From the NCBI GenBank assembly GCA_949358305.1, contig OX442314.1, positions 6,823,087-6,887,086 on the forward strand: a DNA stretch of 64,000 nt. Reading direction: 5' to 3'. Each line of letters begins with the position of its first letter. The stretch's first letter is position 1. This stretch comes from Strigamia acuminata. Its lineage: Eukaryota > Arthropoda > Chilopoda > Geophilomorpha > Linotaeniidae. The position numbers were made by a program, and so were the translations under genes. This document shows positions 42,254-51,891 of the stretch, one piece after another. Under the pieces are notes generated by a model that saw nothing but the letters and a program-made list of their open reading frames with translations, did no database searches and had not been told where the DNA came from.

Positions 42254-42869
42254 AATATTGTAAATACAATCGAAGTAGTAAAATTACAACAAAATAATTC
42301 TATTTGCTTTATTCAATGCTGACACCGATAAAAGAAATCAAAACCATCTTGAAATTAATCACTTGCATTGCATGCAGCATCTCTGTAATTAGAAGAGCAT
42401 AGATGTCCATTTAGATAACAGTTAGCCAATACGATAAGCCAGTTTTTAAAGCATGTTATCTCTTAAAGTTTGCATAATGGCTGCATCGATTGAAGCTCTC
42501 CCAAATTAGCTCTTGCTATCTGCATTGATTACTCCAATGTATACTAACAAATAGATAAAACCTAATGATGATCAATAACCAAAGAAATGGGCTGCATCGG
42601 ATTACTATAGTCGTTTTAGAATTGGATTAATGAAAACTTTATATGCAGGAAACCTAGACGAAGTTGCTGAAAACTCGCAAGGAAAATTATAAAAGCACTT
42701 AACAAACTTAAGAGCACATTTCTGACTAGAAACAACGGCTTTTCGTGTTTTCTCTAGTGCGATTTGGGTGCACTTCCTGACACTCTTTGACCTCTTCCGC
42801 CACGATGTAGTGTAGAATTCAGAAATGACACTACAAGCCATTTTATTCATTAGGTTTAGTGCCTAAACC
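42254..42869. other. No supported gene
   Basis: An 81-codon minus-strand frame at 42605-42850 has no recognised domain. No repeat boundary found. Confidence 0.4.
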
Positions 42870-43520
42870 ATTGCAAAATTTGATATTTATGCAAAATTAA
42901 ATTCGTTTTACGCGCGTAAAATATGCACCAAAAATTCCATTTTATGCAAACTAAAAATAAAAATATGCAAAATAAAAAAATTTATTCGAGTGAAATCAGG
43001 CGTTACATAACAACTTAATGTCATTTCAAAGTGTTCTTGATGTAAATGAATTATAATTAGTAATTACAATTAATTTTTTTCTATTTTTTTATTTTATTAT
43101 TTCTTAAACCTTTTTCCAGCCACTATTTTAGTGACTTCCACTGGTGTCTGGTTTTGGCGAAGTCCTCAGTTTTACGATCAAAAAGAAAAAAGCAAATAAT
43201 AATTTTATATTTTATTAACTTGGTTCCAATAGTTGCAGTTTCACTGCACCTGTCATTAGAAGTTAGATATAATGCAGACACACTTGGTGCAATTTGTTTC
43301 CTCTTGAGACATTTGGACCAAAGCCAAGTGTAAGAATTCAAAAAATTTCCTCCCGCTGTATGATGAGTTTCACAGAAGGCATTGTAGAGAAAATGTAATC
43401 CACAATTGTAATCCACAATTGGTTTTCTTGAGTTTGGAGAGAAAACAGTGCAGACAATGCTAACTTGGACACAATTCAATTCTGGCGTGTTTTTGTAGGC
43501 ACGAGTTGTTGAATTCACAG
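42870..43520 (-). mobile_element. Reverse-complement relative of the TAGACCC hAT
   Basis: 42880-43165 matches 39960-40190 in reverse complement (ATTCGAGTGAAATCAGG, ACTTCCACTGGTGTCTG). To its right a 131-codon minus-strand frame (43123-43518) partly overlaps the match; it could be a remnant of an autonomous relative, but I cannot identify a transposase motif. Confidence 0.5.
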
Positions 43521-43859
43521 TTGGGGTGGGACAAAGCTTTTCGATTAAGTTTGTTCAACACTCATATTGTGTATGGGATGAAGTGTAAATTTGAAGTTTT
43601 CTATCAAGCGGATTTCGATGGCAAGAGTTTGGTGAAGTTGTGTATGTCCATTATTAATTAGTTTGTGTTTAAATTTGAAGTTTAAAAGAAATATGTAGTT
43701 GGTCATTGAGTAATCCATGTTGACAAAATTAAGGTGAGGACTGTTTGAACTATGAAATATGTAATGTCACTAATGAGGTTTATATGGTCAGTAGTGTTTT
43801 CAAAAAAAAAGAAAATGCAAATTTTGAAAAATTGAAATGTGGTGGCACATTGTTTTGTA
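43521..43859. other. No supported feature
   Basis: AT-rich sequence without exon or repeat boundaries that I could identify. Confidence 0.4.
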
Positions 43860-44410
43860 TGAAACATTTAAAATTTGTACAAAATTTGTCTTAAATTTGT
43901 CTAAAATTGGTTTAAAATTTGTCTTAAATTTGTCTAAAATTTGCCTAAAATTTGTTTAAAATTTGTCTTAAATCTATCTTAAACTTGGCAAAAACTTGAC
44001 AAAAAATAAGTCAAACATTTTTACAAAGAAAATTCTCAAATTTCTTAAATTTGTGAAAGAAAATCCATAAATATCTCGAATTTCTAAAAGAAAATTCTAG
44101 AAATTCTTAAATTTGTAAAAGAAAATCCATAATTTTATTAATTTTTAAAAGAAAATCCATAAGTTTCTTAAATTTTTAAAAGAAAAAACATAATTTTCTT
44201 AAATTTTTAAAAGAAAAAACATAATTTTCTTAAATTTTTAAAAGCAAATCCATAATTTTCTAAAATTTCTCAAATTTGTTAAAGGAAATCCATTATTTTC
44301 TAAAATTTCTCAAATTTGTTAAAGAAAATCCATCATTTTCTCAAATTTGTAAAAAAGAATCAAAAAATTTCTCAATTTGTAAAATGATAAAAACTATTTT
44401 CCAAATTTCT
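43860..44410. repeat. Two adjacent AT-rich minisatellites
   Basis: 43865-43985 repeats an 11-13-bp AAATTTGTCTT/AAAATTTGTCT unit. 44030-44400 repeats a roughly 30-bp unit around AAAAGAAAATCCATAATTTTC then TTAAATTT. Units are imperfect. Confidence 0.8.
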
Positions 44411-45308
44411 CAGAACTGATTTCTCAAACTTGTCAAGGAAACCCATGTAAGGGGCCCCACCAAGGTGGCCCACTCACTACTCCGCACACAATTTACACTT
44501 TTACCACAAAAATCTCACATTTACTGCCTCTAACATTTGTGTTCTCACCTCATCGAACATTTAAAAGAAAACTTCTCACACAAACTTTTCAATTCTCATC
44601 CAACCAACAACAAAATTAATTTTAAATATTCATCACATTTCCCCGTAATTAAAAAACACTTACCTAGTAACCAATCAACACATTATCTACGCTGTTTTCG
44701 ATTTCCACTCACAAAAACACCCTATAAATAGCAAAGAGAAAAATAAATCCAAAATAATACATTCAATAACAACAACATTTTTCCCACATTTTTCAAACTG
44801 CGAAATCAGGTTTTAGTGTTACCCGAGTTGGGAAAGCGAAATTTTACATTTTTAATTTCCACGCGCGCATCACGGAACCCAAATCGCACCATTTTCGGCA
44901 ACTAATAACGTGGGAAATTTTTCGTAAACACATAATTTCACACTTACTTGAAAACATCACACAGGAATCGATGTCCGCCTCCTCAACAGGTGCTCGATTA
45001 ACCAACTGGCCCGTCGTCCATTCACGGGCCTCGTTTCAAAAAATACAAGCGCAATTTCGATTGGTTCGTTCACCCACGTGAGCAAAATGGCTCCGTTAAA
45101 ATTAAAAATATTTTAAGTTTTGAAACTAAGAATCTCGGACTAAATGTATCCAATTAGAATTACCGACAGAAAAATTACTTGAAATAAAAAACTTAAATCA
45201 CTTTTAAAGAAATTTAAATGTAAATTAAAAGTTAACAATGACGCCACTAGGGTTTTCTTATTCCAGTAGACATTTGCTTTTCCATTTCTTGATTTAGGCC
45301 CAAAAATT
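44411..45308. other. Possible 5' region of a minus-strand gene, unproven
   Basis: Minus-strand sequence has plausible donors (reverse complement of CACTTACTTG at 44941 and of CTCACCTC near 44546) and a mixed-composition patch at 44980-45090 with CACGTG. No start codon plus ORF could be linked, so no gene is called. Confidence 0.25.
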
Positions 45309-45605
45309 AATCAAAATTTTTTTGGCAGTTTAGGCTATTTTAGGCAAAAAAAATTAATTTTAGGCCAAAAAAATTAATTTTAGGCAAAATAAAATTAATT
45401 TTAGGCCAAAAAAAAATAATTTTAGGCAAAAAAAATTAATTTTAGGCCATAAAAATTTAATTTTAGGCCAAAAAAAATTAATTTTAGGCCAAAAAAAATT
45501 AATTTTGGGCCAAAAAAAATTAATTTTAGGCCAAAAAAAATTAATTTTAGGCCAAAAAAAATTAATTTTAGGCCAAAAAAAATAATTTTAGGCAAAAAAA
45601 AATTG
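45309..45605. repeat. Tandem repeat, about 20 bp, AATTTTAGGCC type
   Basis: About 13-14 imperfect copies of AAAAAAATTAATTTTAGGCC. The minus-strand frame made of repeated FGLKLI is a by-product of the repeat. The unit shares TTTTAGGCC with the intronic array at 46077. Confidence 0.9.
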
Positions 45606-45993
45606 TACATTTACATTATATTTGTTTCGCTAATAACACAACTAAAATTTCTTTCTTCCGTCTTCAAAAACTTAACCACAATATTGAAATAACAATTTTA
45701 ATAAACGTTATATTTACATTTTATTTCTACTGCTACAATATTTATATAATATTGCTTCAACGTATATTGTATTTCAGTTTAAACCATAACATTATTACTA
45801 CTACACATTAGGTACATTTCAACATTATAACCGCACTGTAATTGCCTTCTGTGTATTGTTTCAAACTGTTTATTGCAACTCCCTTAATTGATTTAAATTT
45901 AATAGCTTAATAAATTCTCAGTCCATTGTTCAATCAACCGTTATTGGCTATAGCACAACCGGAAAGTTTTCAAACATCCAGTTTCCAAGAAAA

Positions 45994-46440
45994 ATGATGT
46001 ACGCATCGATAATCGTCCTATTGAGTCTTGTCACACTTGGTAAGTTAAAAATCAATTTTAACTTTATTTTTACGATTTAAGGCCAGAAATATTCGTTTTA
46101 GGCCCAAAACGTTCGTTTTTAGGCCAAAAATGTTCGTTTTTAGGCCCAAAACGTTCGTTTTTAGGCCAAAAATGTTCGTTTTTAGGCCCAAAACGTTCGT
46201 TTTTAGGCCCAAAACGTTCGTTTTTAGGCCAAAAATGTTCGTTTTTAGGCCAAAATACAAAATACATTAATTATCCTCATTTTAATCTATTTTTTCCAAG
46301 CCTTAACAAAGGACAAATATTGTGGCGACAAAGGTTTAGGAGAACCAGAATGTGACAAGTACTGCAAAAAAAAAGTTGGTGCAGATAGAATTGGGGATTG
46401 TAAGAAACACGGATTCTGTTCTTGCTTGCGTAAGAACTAG
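45994..46440 (+). CDS. CS-alpha-beta secreted peptide (defensin or scorpion-toxin-like), two exons
   Basis: Exon 1, 45994-46039, encodes a start and hydrophobic signal peptide and ends in phase 1 at GTAAGT; exon 2, 46301-46440, follows a good acceptor (TTTTTTCCAAG) and ends in TAG. About 61 residues in all. The mature part has six cysteines with the C-x3-C and C-x-C pair (ECDKYC and CSC) of the cysteine-stabilised alpha-beta fold. The lysine-rich composition and the leader-exon/phase-1 intron layout fit arthropod defensins and the related channel-blocking toxins; the sequence alone cannot say which. Intron is 261 bp and contains a tandem array. Intact. Confidence 0.85.
46077..46258. repeat. 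Intronic tandem repeat, about 20-21 bp, TTTTTAGGCC type
   Basis: About nine copies of GTTCGTTTTTAGGCC(C/A)AAAA in the intron of the CS-alpha-beta gene. It appears in two alternating subtypes (CCCAAAAC and CCAAAAAT). Confidence 0.92.
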
Positions 46441-46779
46441 AAACTAACTACTTTTATAAAATTCGCATAATTGGTGTCAAAAAATTCCGTTTAATATTCT
46501 GGAGCCTTGTTAAAATGACCAACCTCCAACAAATGTGAGCTTCTTTAATTCTTGCAGGATAAAAGCCCCAAATTCAAAAAAATAAAAGATATACTAAAAT
46601 CTTAGCAAACATTCTTTGAACATTTTTCAAATTATTGTCCCAAAAAAGAGTTAGACGTGAGACCCAGGCCATATGCCGCTCACGAATTAAGACAAAGCCA
46701 TTATTATGGGACATCTTCAACGCTGTTTAAAAAGTTTATTTAATATATATATATATTTATGTTAATGTAACAACAATAG

Positions 46780-46928
46780 ATCCACCAAAAGGAGCAGCAG
46801 CACCAGCAGCACCAGCAGGAAAGGCAGGAGGCAAAGCGCCTGCAAAGGGAAAAGCTACGACAGCGGCACCTGCTGCAGAGGCAGCTGCTGCAACCGAAGC
46901 AGCAGCTACTGATGCGCCTGATTCGTAG
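46780..46928 (+). CDS. Terminal exon of an unknown Ala/Pro/Lys-rich protein
   Basis: After an acceptor-like CAACAATAG the frame reads PPKGAAAPAAPAGKAGGK and continues Ala/Pro/Lys/Thr-rich to TAG at 46926-46928; AATAAA follows at 47000. Such Ala-Pro-rich tails occur in several arthropod proteins (for example flight-muscle thin-filament proteins), but no folded domain is present to identify this one. It might also be an alternative last exon of the peptide gene at 45994. Upstream exons not found. Confidence 0.45.
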
Positions 46929-47097
46929 TATTAGGTTAGCACGCATTCTAAAAGAAACAAAAAATAACAAATATGATGATGTCGAAGAAATCTAATTTAA
47001 ATAAAAGTAGAATTCAAAAACATACAGTTTATATCTATTTTTTTTTACAAACTCACACCAATGCACACAAGAATTTGCGGCGATCCGGCTATTCTAT

Positions 47098-47136
47098 TGT
47101 GGTGATCTCGAATTGTTTCACCACTTAGGAAGTAAA
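47098..47136 (+). repeat. Gypsy-type LTR family B, left fragment
   Basis: TGTGGTGATCTCGAATTGTT matches the start of LTR family A with changes. Cut at GTAAA (47132-47136) by a BEL/Pao element; it continues at 57186. Confidence 0.85.
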
Positions 47137-47192
47137 TGTGAAATGTCGCAGGTCGAATTTATACTTTGTATATTTTAAAACTGGTTACAATT

Positions 47193-47376
47193 TGTTGAGA
47201 TTATTTGTGGATGTTGTCGTTTGCATTAGATTAGGAAGGGATCGAGAAAGAACACATGTATTGCATTTGCATGTAAAACAGGAAGTAAGATTTATTCTAT
47301 CTTTAGTTTACATATAATCAGTCAAATTAACATAAACGCCACCTGACGGTGACGCACCAAACAAATACCGCCAACA
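47193..47376 (-). repeat. Copia 3' LTR (184 bp)
   Basis: TGTTGAGATTATTTGTGG...CCGCCAACA on the plus strand; matches 51451-51634 except near ACAAATACC versus ACATATACC. Confidence 0.95.
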
Positions 47377-47394
47377 CTCCTACTGTTTGGTGTG

Positions 47395-49770
47395 TTACTC
47401 GAGTCCCATCTGCGTGATGCATCTATTGTGTTTTTCACGGTTGAGACTCTTGGTTAAAACATCGCCTATCATCCGGTCTGTTCCGATGAATTCGACTTCA
47501 ACCATTTTGTTCTCGATGGTCTCGCGGATGAAATGGTGTTTGATATCTATGTGTTTGGTTCTTGCATGGAACACAGCGTTTTTCCCAAATTTTATCGAGC
47601 TCTGATTGTCGTGGTAAATTTTTAGGGGCTTTGGAGTCTTCGAGAGGTGCAGTTCATCCACTGCAGTTTTTAGCCAAATTGCCTCCTGCGCTGCCATGGT
47701 TAGCGCCATATATTCTGCTTCTGTGGTGGAGGTGGCTACAGTTGGCTGTTTCTTGCTGCTCCAACTTATCGCTCCGCTATTGGACAGGAAAACATATCCT
47801 GTTGTGGATCTCCTAGTGTCGAGGCATCCAGCGTGGTCTGCATCGGTAAAACCAATGATTTCTGTTGGGTTTCCCGCGATGTATTTTAACTTCATGTCGA
47901 CAGTTCCCTTCAAGTAGCGCATAATCTGCTTCACTGCGGTCCAGTGTTCCTTCCCGGGGTTGGCATTGTACCTGCTGACGACTCCCACTGCATGTGCAAT
48001 GTCGGGCCTTGTAGCCTGGGCCGCGTACAGCAAGCACCCCACTGCTGCTTGATACGGTACTTCGAGCATTTCGTTTCGTTCGTATTCATTTTTCGGCTCC
48101 ATGGATTTTCGCAATTTTATACTTGGGTCCATTGGTGTCGAGGCTGGTTTTCCATTGTCCATACCGAATCGTTTGAGCACGTCCCAAATGTATTTTGTCT
48201 GATCAAGCGCAATTTCTTTTGTCAGCCGGTTTCTACTGATGCGGATTCCGAGGCAGAAGTGGGCTTCACCCAAGTCCTTCATGTGGAATTGTGACATCAG
48301 CTCATCCTTCAGCCATTTTTTGAGATTTCGATCGGCTGAAAAGATCAATAAATCGTCAACATAAATGGCAACAATGATAATTTTTTTGTTTCTCCAAATG
48401 TAGTAGACACAGTAATCGAAATTTGCACGTTTCAGTCCGATTTTCTTCAAGCCCGCATCGAGTAGGGTATACCACGCCCGCCCAGCCTGTTTTAGTCCAT
48501 ACAGGGCTTTTATCAGCCGGCACACTTTATTTGCGTCTACCCCTGGTTGCACAAAACCTTGCGGTTGTTTCATGAAAATCTCCTCTTTGAGCTCGCCATG
48601 CAGGAACGCTGTAATGGCATCCATCTGGTCTATGTCCCAATTGTTCGCTGCTGCTGCAGCTATTAGCATACGTAACGTCATGTATTTGACGACGGGAGAA
48701 AAAGTCTCATCATAATCGATCCCATCAATCTGCGAGCACCCTCGCGCCACCAATCTTGCCTTATAACGCTCGAGACCGCCGTCAGCAGTGGTCTTAACAC
48801 AATAAACCCATTTGCAAGTCACTGGTTTTCGTCCCGGGGGAAGGTCAACAAGCTCCCACGTTCCGCATTGTTGTAGTGAGCAGTATTCTTCTTCCATCGC
48901 TTTTTGCCATTCAGCTGCATCGTCTCGTTTCAGCGCTTCAGTGTAGGATTTCAGATCATCGCCAACATCTAGGTACGCCATGTACACCACGTAGTCGTCA
49001 TATTTATCTGGGAAACGCTTTTCACGTTGCGGTCGTCCATTTTGAATTTCCAAATTTTCTGGTGGTGGACTCTGCGCATCGTCTCGATCATCATTGTTCT
49101 CCACTACGGTGTCTTCTATCGTGGCCGTAATTCGTTGTGTGGCTGCGTCAGGGGGCTCTGTATTTTTGATTTCCGTAGGCGTTGTGGTGTGCGCATCATT
49201 TGGTATCGTCTCCGGGGATTCATCTGGAAAGGAAATAAAAGGTTGGTTAGTTTTGGAGTCTAAGTGTTCGCCACTCTTCATGTCATTTTCGTTAAAAACG
49301 ACATCGCGGGAAATGGTAACGCGTTTCGTAGCGGTGTTGATCAGTCGGTAGCCTTTGCACTCGTCGCTGTACCCCACAAACATCAATTTTTCAGATTTCG
49401 CATCCCACTTCTTCCGCTTTTCCTTTGGAATGTGCGAAAATGCCGCACAACCAAACACTCTCAAAATGTCCAAGTTCGGTTTTATTCCAGTCCACGCTTC
49501 CTCCGGTGTCATGTTTGATACTGCAATCGTCGGCGATCGATTTTTCAGGAAATTCGCAGTCAAAATTGCCTCTCCCCAATATTCGTTATGCAGGGAAGCT
49601 TCCTGAATCATCGCCCGCGCTTTTTCCACAAGCGTCCTGTTCGTCCGCTCTGAGACGCCATTTTGTTCCGCTGCATACGGCATGGTTAATTGGTGCACAA
49701 TACCAGCTTGCTTCAGATACTGCCGCATCAATTCGTTTACATATTCCGTCCCGTTGTCAGTTCTCAGCAT
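47395..49770 (-). CDS. Copia integrase C-part, reverse transcriptase and RNase H
   Basis: 791 codons from an internal Met; the frame is continuous with 49807-50547 except for one TGA. Shows the second integrase Asp (LRTDNGTEYVN) and the Glu region (GVSERTNR), GKx/VFG-type integrase tail, RT with QMDAITAFLHG and AIYVDDLLIF (YVDD centre), and RNase H with TDADHAG and TEAEYMAL. Ends near the 3' LTR. The RT and RNase H regions look intact. Confidence 0.93.
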   Translation of the reverse strand: MLRTDNGTEYVNELMRQYLKQAGIVHQLTMPYAAEQNGVSERTNRTLVEKARAMIQEASLHNEYWGEAILTANFLKNRSPTIAVSNMTPEEAWTGIKPNLDILRVFGCAAFSHIPKEKRKKWDAKSEKLMFVGYSDECKGYRLINTATKRVTISRDVVFNENDMKSGEHLDSKTNQPFISFPDESPETIPNDAHTTTPTEIKNTEPPDAATQRITATIEDTVVENNDDRDDAQSPPPENLEIQNGRPQREKRFPDKYDDYVVYMAYLDVGDDLKSYTEALKRDDAAEWQKAMEEEYCSLQQCGTWELVDLPPGRKPVTCKWVYCVKTTADGGLERYKARLVARGCSQIDGIDYDETFSPVVKYMTLRMLIAAAAANNWDIDQMDAITAFLHGELKEEIFMKQPQGFVQPGVDANKVCRLIKALYGLKQAGRAWYTLLDAGLKKIGLKRANFDYCVYYIWRNKKIIIVAIYVDDLLIFSADRNLKKWLKDELMSQFHMKDLGEAHFCLGIRISRNRLTKEIALDQTKYIWDVLKRFGMDNGKPASTPMDPSIKLRKSMEPKNEYERNEMLEVPYQAAVGCLLYAAQATRPDIAHAVGVVSRYNANPGKEHWTAVKQIMRYLKGTVDMKLKYIAGNPTEIIGFTDADHAGCLDTRRSTTGYVFLSNSGAISWSSKKQPTVATSTTEAEYMALTMAAQEAIWLKTAVDELHLSKTPKPLKIYHDNQSSIKFGKNAVFHARTKHIDIKHHFIRETIENKMVEVEFIGTDRMIGDVLTKSLNREKHNRCITQMGLE

Positions 49771-49806
49771 CTTAATTTCGCATCCGGTTTGTTTCTCTGC
49801 GAACGC

Positions 49807-50547
49807 TCAAAATATTTTGAAGTTTCCAAATACCTCGATTTTTTCTTTCAAGATGTAGATAAACGATTTTCTAGTGAGGTCATCGATGAAGGTGAGGAAA
49901 TATCTCGCCCCGCCGATTGATTTCACGTTCATTGGGCCGCACAGGTCCGAGTGGACGAGGCCGAGTTTTTCTTTTGCTCGCTCCACTTTTCGTTTTGGGA
50001 ATGGTGTTCTGTGTTGTTTCCCTTTAATGCAAGAAACACACAATTCTTTTTGCACACTCGAATCACATTTGAAGCCCTCAACCATGTCGTTTAGGCGCTT
50101 CATTCCGCTATAACTCAGATGACCGATTCGTTTGTGTAACAGTTCTTGCGACGGTTTTGAAAGTCGAACGGAATTTGCCCATTCTTTAACAGTGTCCAAT
50201 CGATAGAGTCTGTCTGCACCCGTTGGCCTAGTAGCCACAATTAAACGATCCATTTTATCTCGTACAGTGCACACACCGCCCTCAAATGTCAGTTTTAGTC
50301 CAACAGATTCTAATTCCCGAACAGATATTAAATTCATGTGCAGGCCTGGCACGTAAAACACATTTGGGATCTCAATTTCCTCTTGGCCCTTTTTGCCAGC
50401 ACGCACGAAAACACTGACAGTCCCCACACCGATAGCTTTTAATTTTCCCCCATCGGCAGTGTTAACATTTATTTCTGGCACACTTTTGAATGTCTTGAAC
50501 AATTCACGAGATGGAGTCATATGGTAGCTCCCGAGTCCATGATCCAA
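49807..50547 (-). CDS. Copia protease tail, pre-integrase and integrase N-part
   Basis: Begins just after the protease active-site region, in a different frame from Gag. Contains a GAG-pre-integrase region with LHKRIGHLSYSG and CVSCIKGKQ (HHCC finger) and the first integrase Asp (LVHSDLCGP), plus FLTFIDD. Ends at TGA 49807-49809, in the same frame as the downstream ORF, so the break is a single nonsense codon. Confidence 0.88.
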   Translation of the reverse strand: MDHGLGSYHMTPSRELFKTFKSVPEINVNTADGGKLKAIGVGTVSVFVRAGKKGQEEIEIPNVFYVPGLHMNLISVRELESVGLKLTFEGGVCTVRDKMDRLIVATRPTGADRLYRLDTVKEWANSVRLSKPSQELLHKRIGHLSYSGMKRLNDMVEGFKCDSSVQKELCVSCIKGKQHRTPFPKRKVERAKEKLGLVHSDLCGPMNVKSIGGARYFLTFIDDLTRKSFIYILKEKIEVFGNFKIF

Positions 50548-51173
50548 TCGTCGCTGAACGCATGCACATTTAAAACGCTCATGTGCACCATCGCTGCGCC
50601 AAGCACCTTCTTGTTCGGTTGGGAGACATCCTTCTTATCGCTCTTGCTCCAACAATCTGCCGCCCGATGGCCAGGTTTGCCGCATTTGTTGCACGTCCCC
50701 TTGAAACGCGCCTTCTGCTTGTTATGTCCGCCGGAAAACGCACCAAAAGCTGAGTCAGTCGAGCTGGATTCGGTTCTGGATGCTTCTCTTAGCAGTCGGG
50801 ACTTGACGGAGTCCGCCGTGATTTTGGCCTCGCAATTTTCGATCGCCATTATCATCGGTTTGAATGTGTCGGGCAGTGATGCGAGCAGGAATGCTGCAAG
50901 CAGTCCGTCATCAATCCCGGCACCGACGTCCTTCAATTGTTGCGCAAGTGTTGTTTTCTTCCTGATGTAGTCGGCCATGTCTTTGCAGTCGGAGTACCGC
51001 ACATTGATCAAATCTGTCAACAATGTAACCTTGTTAGAAAAAGTTTTACTTTCATACAGCGAGGCCAGATGTTTCCAAACATCCGCCACTTTCTTGTGGG
51101 ATCTCAATTCAGAGTAGATTTTCGGATCTACAGACAGTCCAATTGTCGCTAGAGCTTTCTTGCTCTTTTTCAC
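50517..51173 (-). CDS. gag: Copia Gag with CCHC knuckle and protease active site
   Basis: 218 codons: retrotransposon UBN2-like Gag region (KVADVWKHLASLYES), a CCHC knuckle CNKCGKPGHRAADC, and the retropepsin start DWIMDSGAT at the very end, after which the frame closes. A 1-nt shift near 50525 would be needed to continue into the protease/integrase frame. The N-terminus may extend upstream of the first Met given. Confidence 0.88.
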   Translation of the reverse strand: MKKSKKALATIGLSVDPKIYSELRSHKKVADVWKHLASLYESKTFSNKVTLLTDLINVRYSDCKDMADYIRKKTTLAQQLKDVGAGIDDGLLAAFLLASLPDTFKPMIMAIENCEAKITADSVKSRLLREASRTESSSTDSAFGAFSGGHNKQKARFKGTCNKCGKPGHRAADCWSKSDKKDVSQPNKKVLGAAMVHMSVLNVHAFSDDWIMDSGATI

Positions 51174-51434
51174 GATTTTCGCCCGAATTTGCCGATTTTC
51201 GTTCGATTTTGTCGATTCTCGTCCAATTTTCGTCCGATTGTCGATTTTGTCGAATGTTCGTTTGATTCACGTCCAATTTACGTCCAATTTTCGTCCGAAA
51301 TTTGTTTGATTGACGTCCGAATCGTTCAGCAATCGTTCCGCGCGCACGTGTCGACTTCTGCCAGTTTTTCTCGAAAAAACTTCCAAAAAACGCAAAAAAC
51401 TCCTAGTCTTTGGTCAAAAGCAAACTACTAGAGT

Positions 51435-51450
51435 AACTGGGCCCATAACC
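51435..51450 (-). promoter_or_regulatory. Copia primer binding site, initiator tRNA-Met anticodon-stem type
   Basis: Reverse complement reads GGTTATGGGCCCAGTT directly next to the 5' LTR. This matches the internal (anticodon stem-loop) region of initiator tRNA-Met, the primer known for Drosophila copia, which uses a cleaved half tRNA. Confidence 0.8.
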
Positions 51451-51634
51451 TGTTGAGATTATTTGTGGATGTTGTCGTTTGCATTAGATTAGGAAGGGAT
51501 CGAGAAAGAACACATGTATTGCATTTGCATGTAAAACAGGAAGTAAGATTTATTCTATCTTTAGTTTACATATAATCAGTCAAATTAACATAAACGCCAC
51601 CTGACGGTGACGCACCAAACATATACCGCCAACA
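51451..51634 (-). repeat. Copia 5' LTR (184 bp)
   Basis: Pair of the LTR at 47193-47376; followed on the plus strand by the CAATT duplication. Confidence 0.95.
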
Positions 51635-51639
51635 CAATT

Positions 51640-51891
51640 ACTATTTTTGCTGGTTTGACTGCTGCTCGAAATAAGACATGTTTTAAGGTTGAAAACAAGT
51701 TTATTGTGTCTAAAATATTTGGGGTCTACAGAACTAAAATCAGGCTAAACAAGGTCAAACTTTCCACATCTGGACACACGTCACACCCTCATAAAAGTGT
51801 CACTTGCTCATAAAAGTATTCCCTCAATGTTGAAAACTCTCCTAACCTGTTGCAAACCCACCCTACTCTAACTAAAACTCCAGTTTTTACA
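51640..51891 (-). repeat. BEL/Pao 3' LTR, main part
   Basis: On the minus strand begins TGTAAAAACTGGAGTTTTAG; continues past the Copia insertion to 47137, ending TTTCACA. About 308 bp in total. The first 90 bp match the 5' remnant at 57091-57180 with a few changes including a 6-nt indel. Confidence 0.8.

Larger units (their letters stand above)
47193..51634 (-). mobile_element. Ty1/Copia LTR retrotransposon, nested in the BEL 3' LTR
   Basis: Two 184-bp LTRs (47193-47376, 51451-51634) differing at about one base, flanked by a 5-bp duplication CAATT (47188-47192, 51635-51639). Minus-strand order Gag, protease, integrase, RT, RNase H is the Copia order. One frameshift at the Gag/protease junction (about 50525) and one in-frame stop (49807-49809) in integrase interrupt what would otherwise be one frame. 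A recent insertion judging by LTR identity. Confidence 0.93.

Noticed and set aside
44537-45100. A minus-strand gene start with donor-like sites
   Set aside because: Donor words exist, but no ORF, signal peptide or following exon could be linked.
45422-45610. Repetitive FGLKLI protein on the minus strand (also FGLKTN at 46045-46260)
   Set aside because: Translation of a tandem repeat; no start context or other gene structure.
47387-50970. Many plus-strand ORFs across the Copia element
   Set aside because: Antisense shadows of the minus-strand Copia frames.
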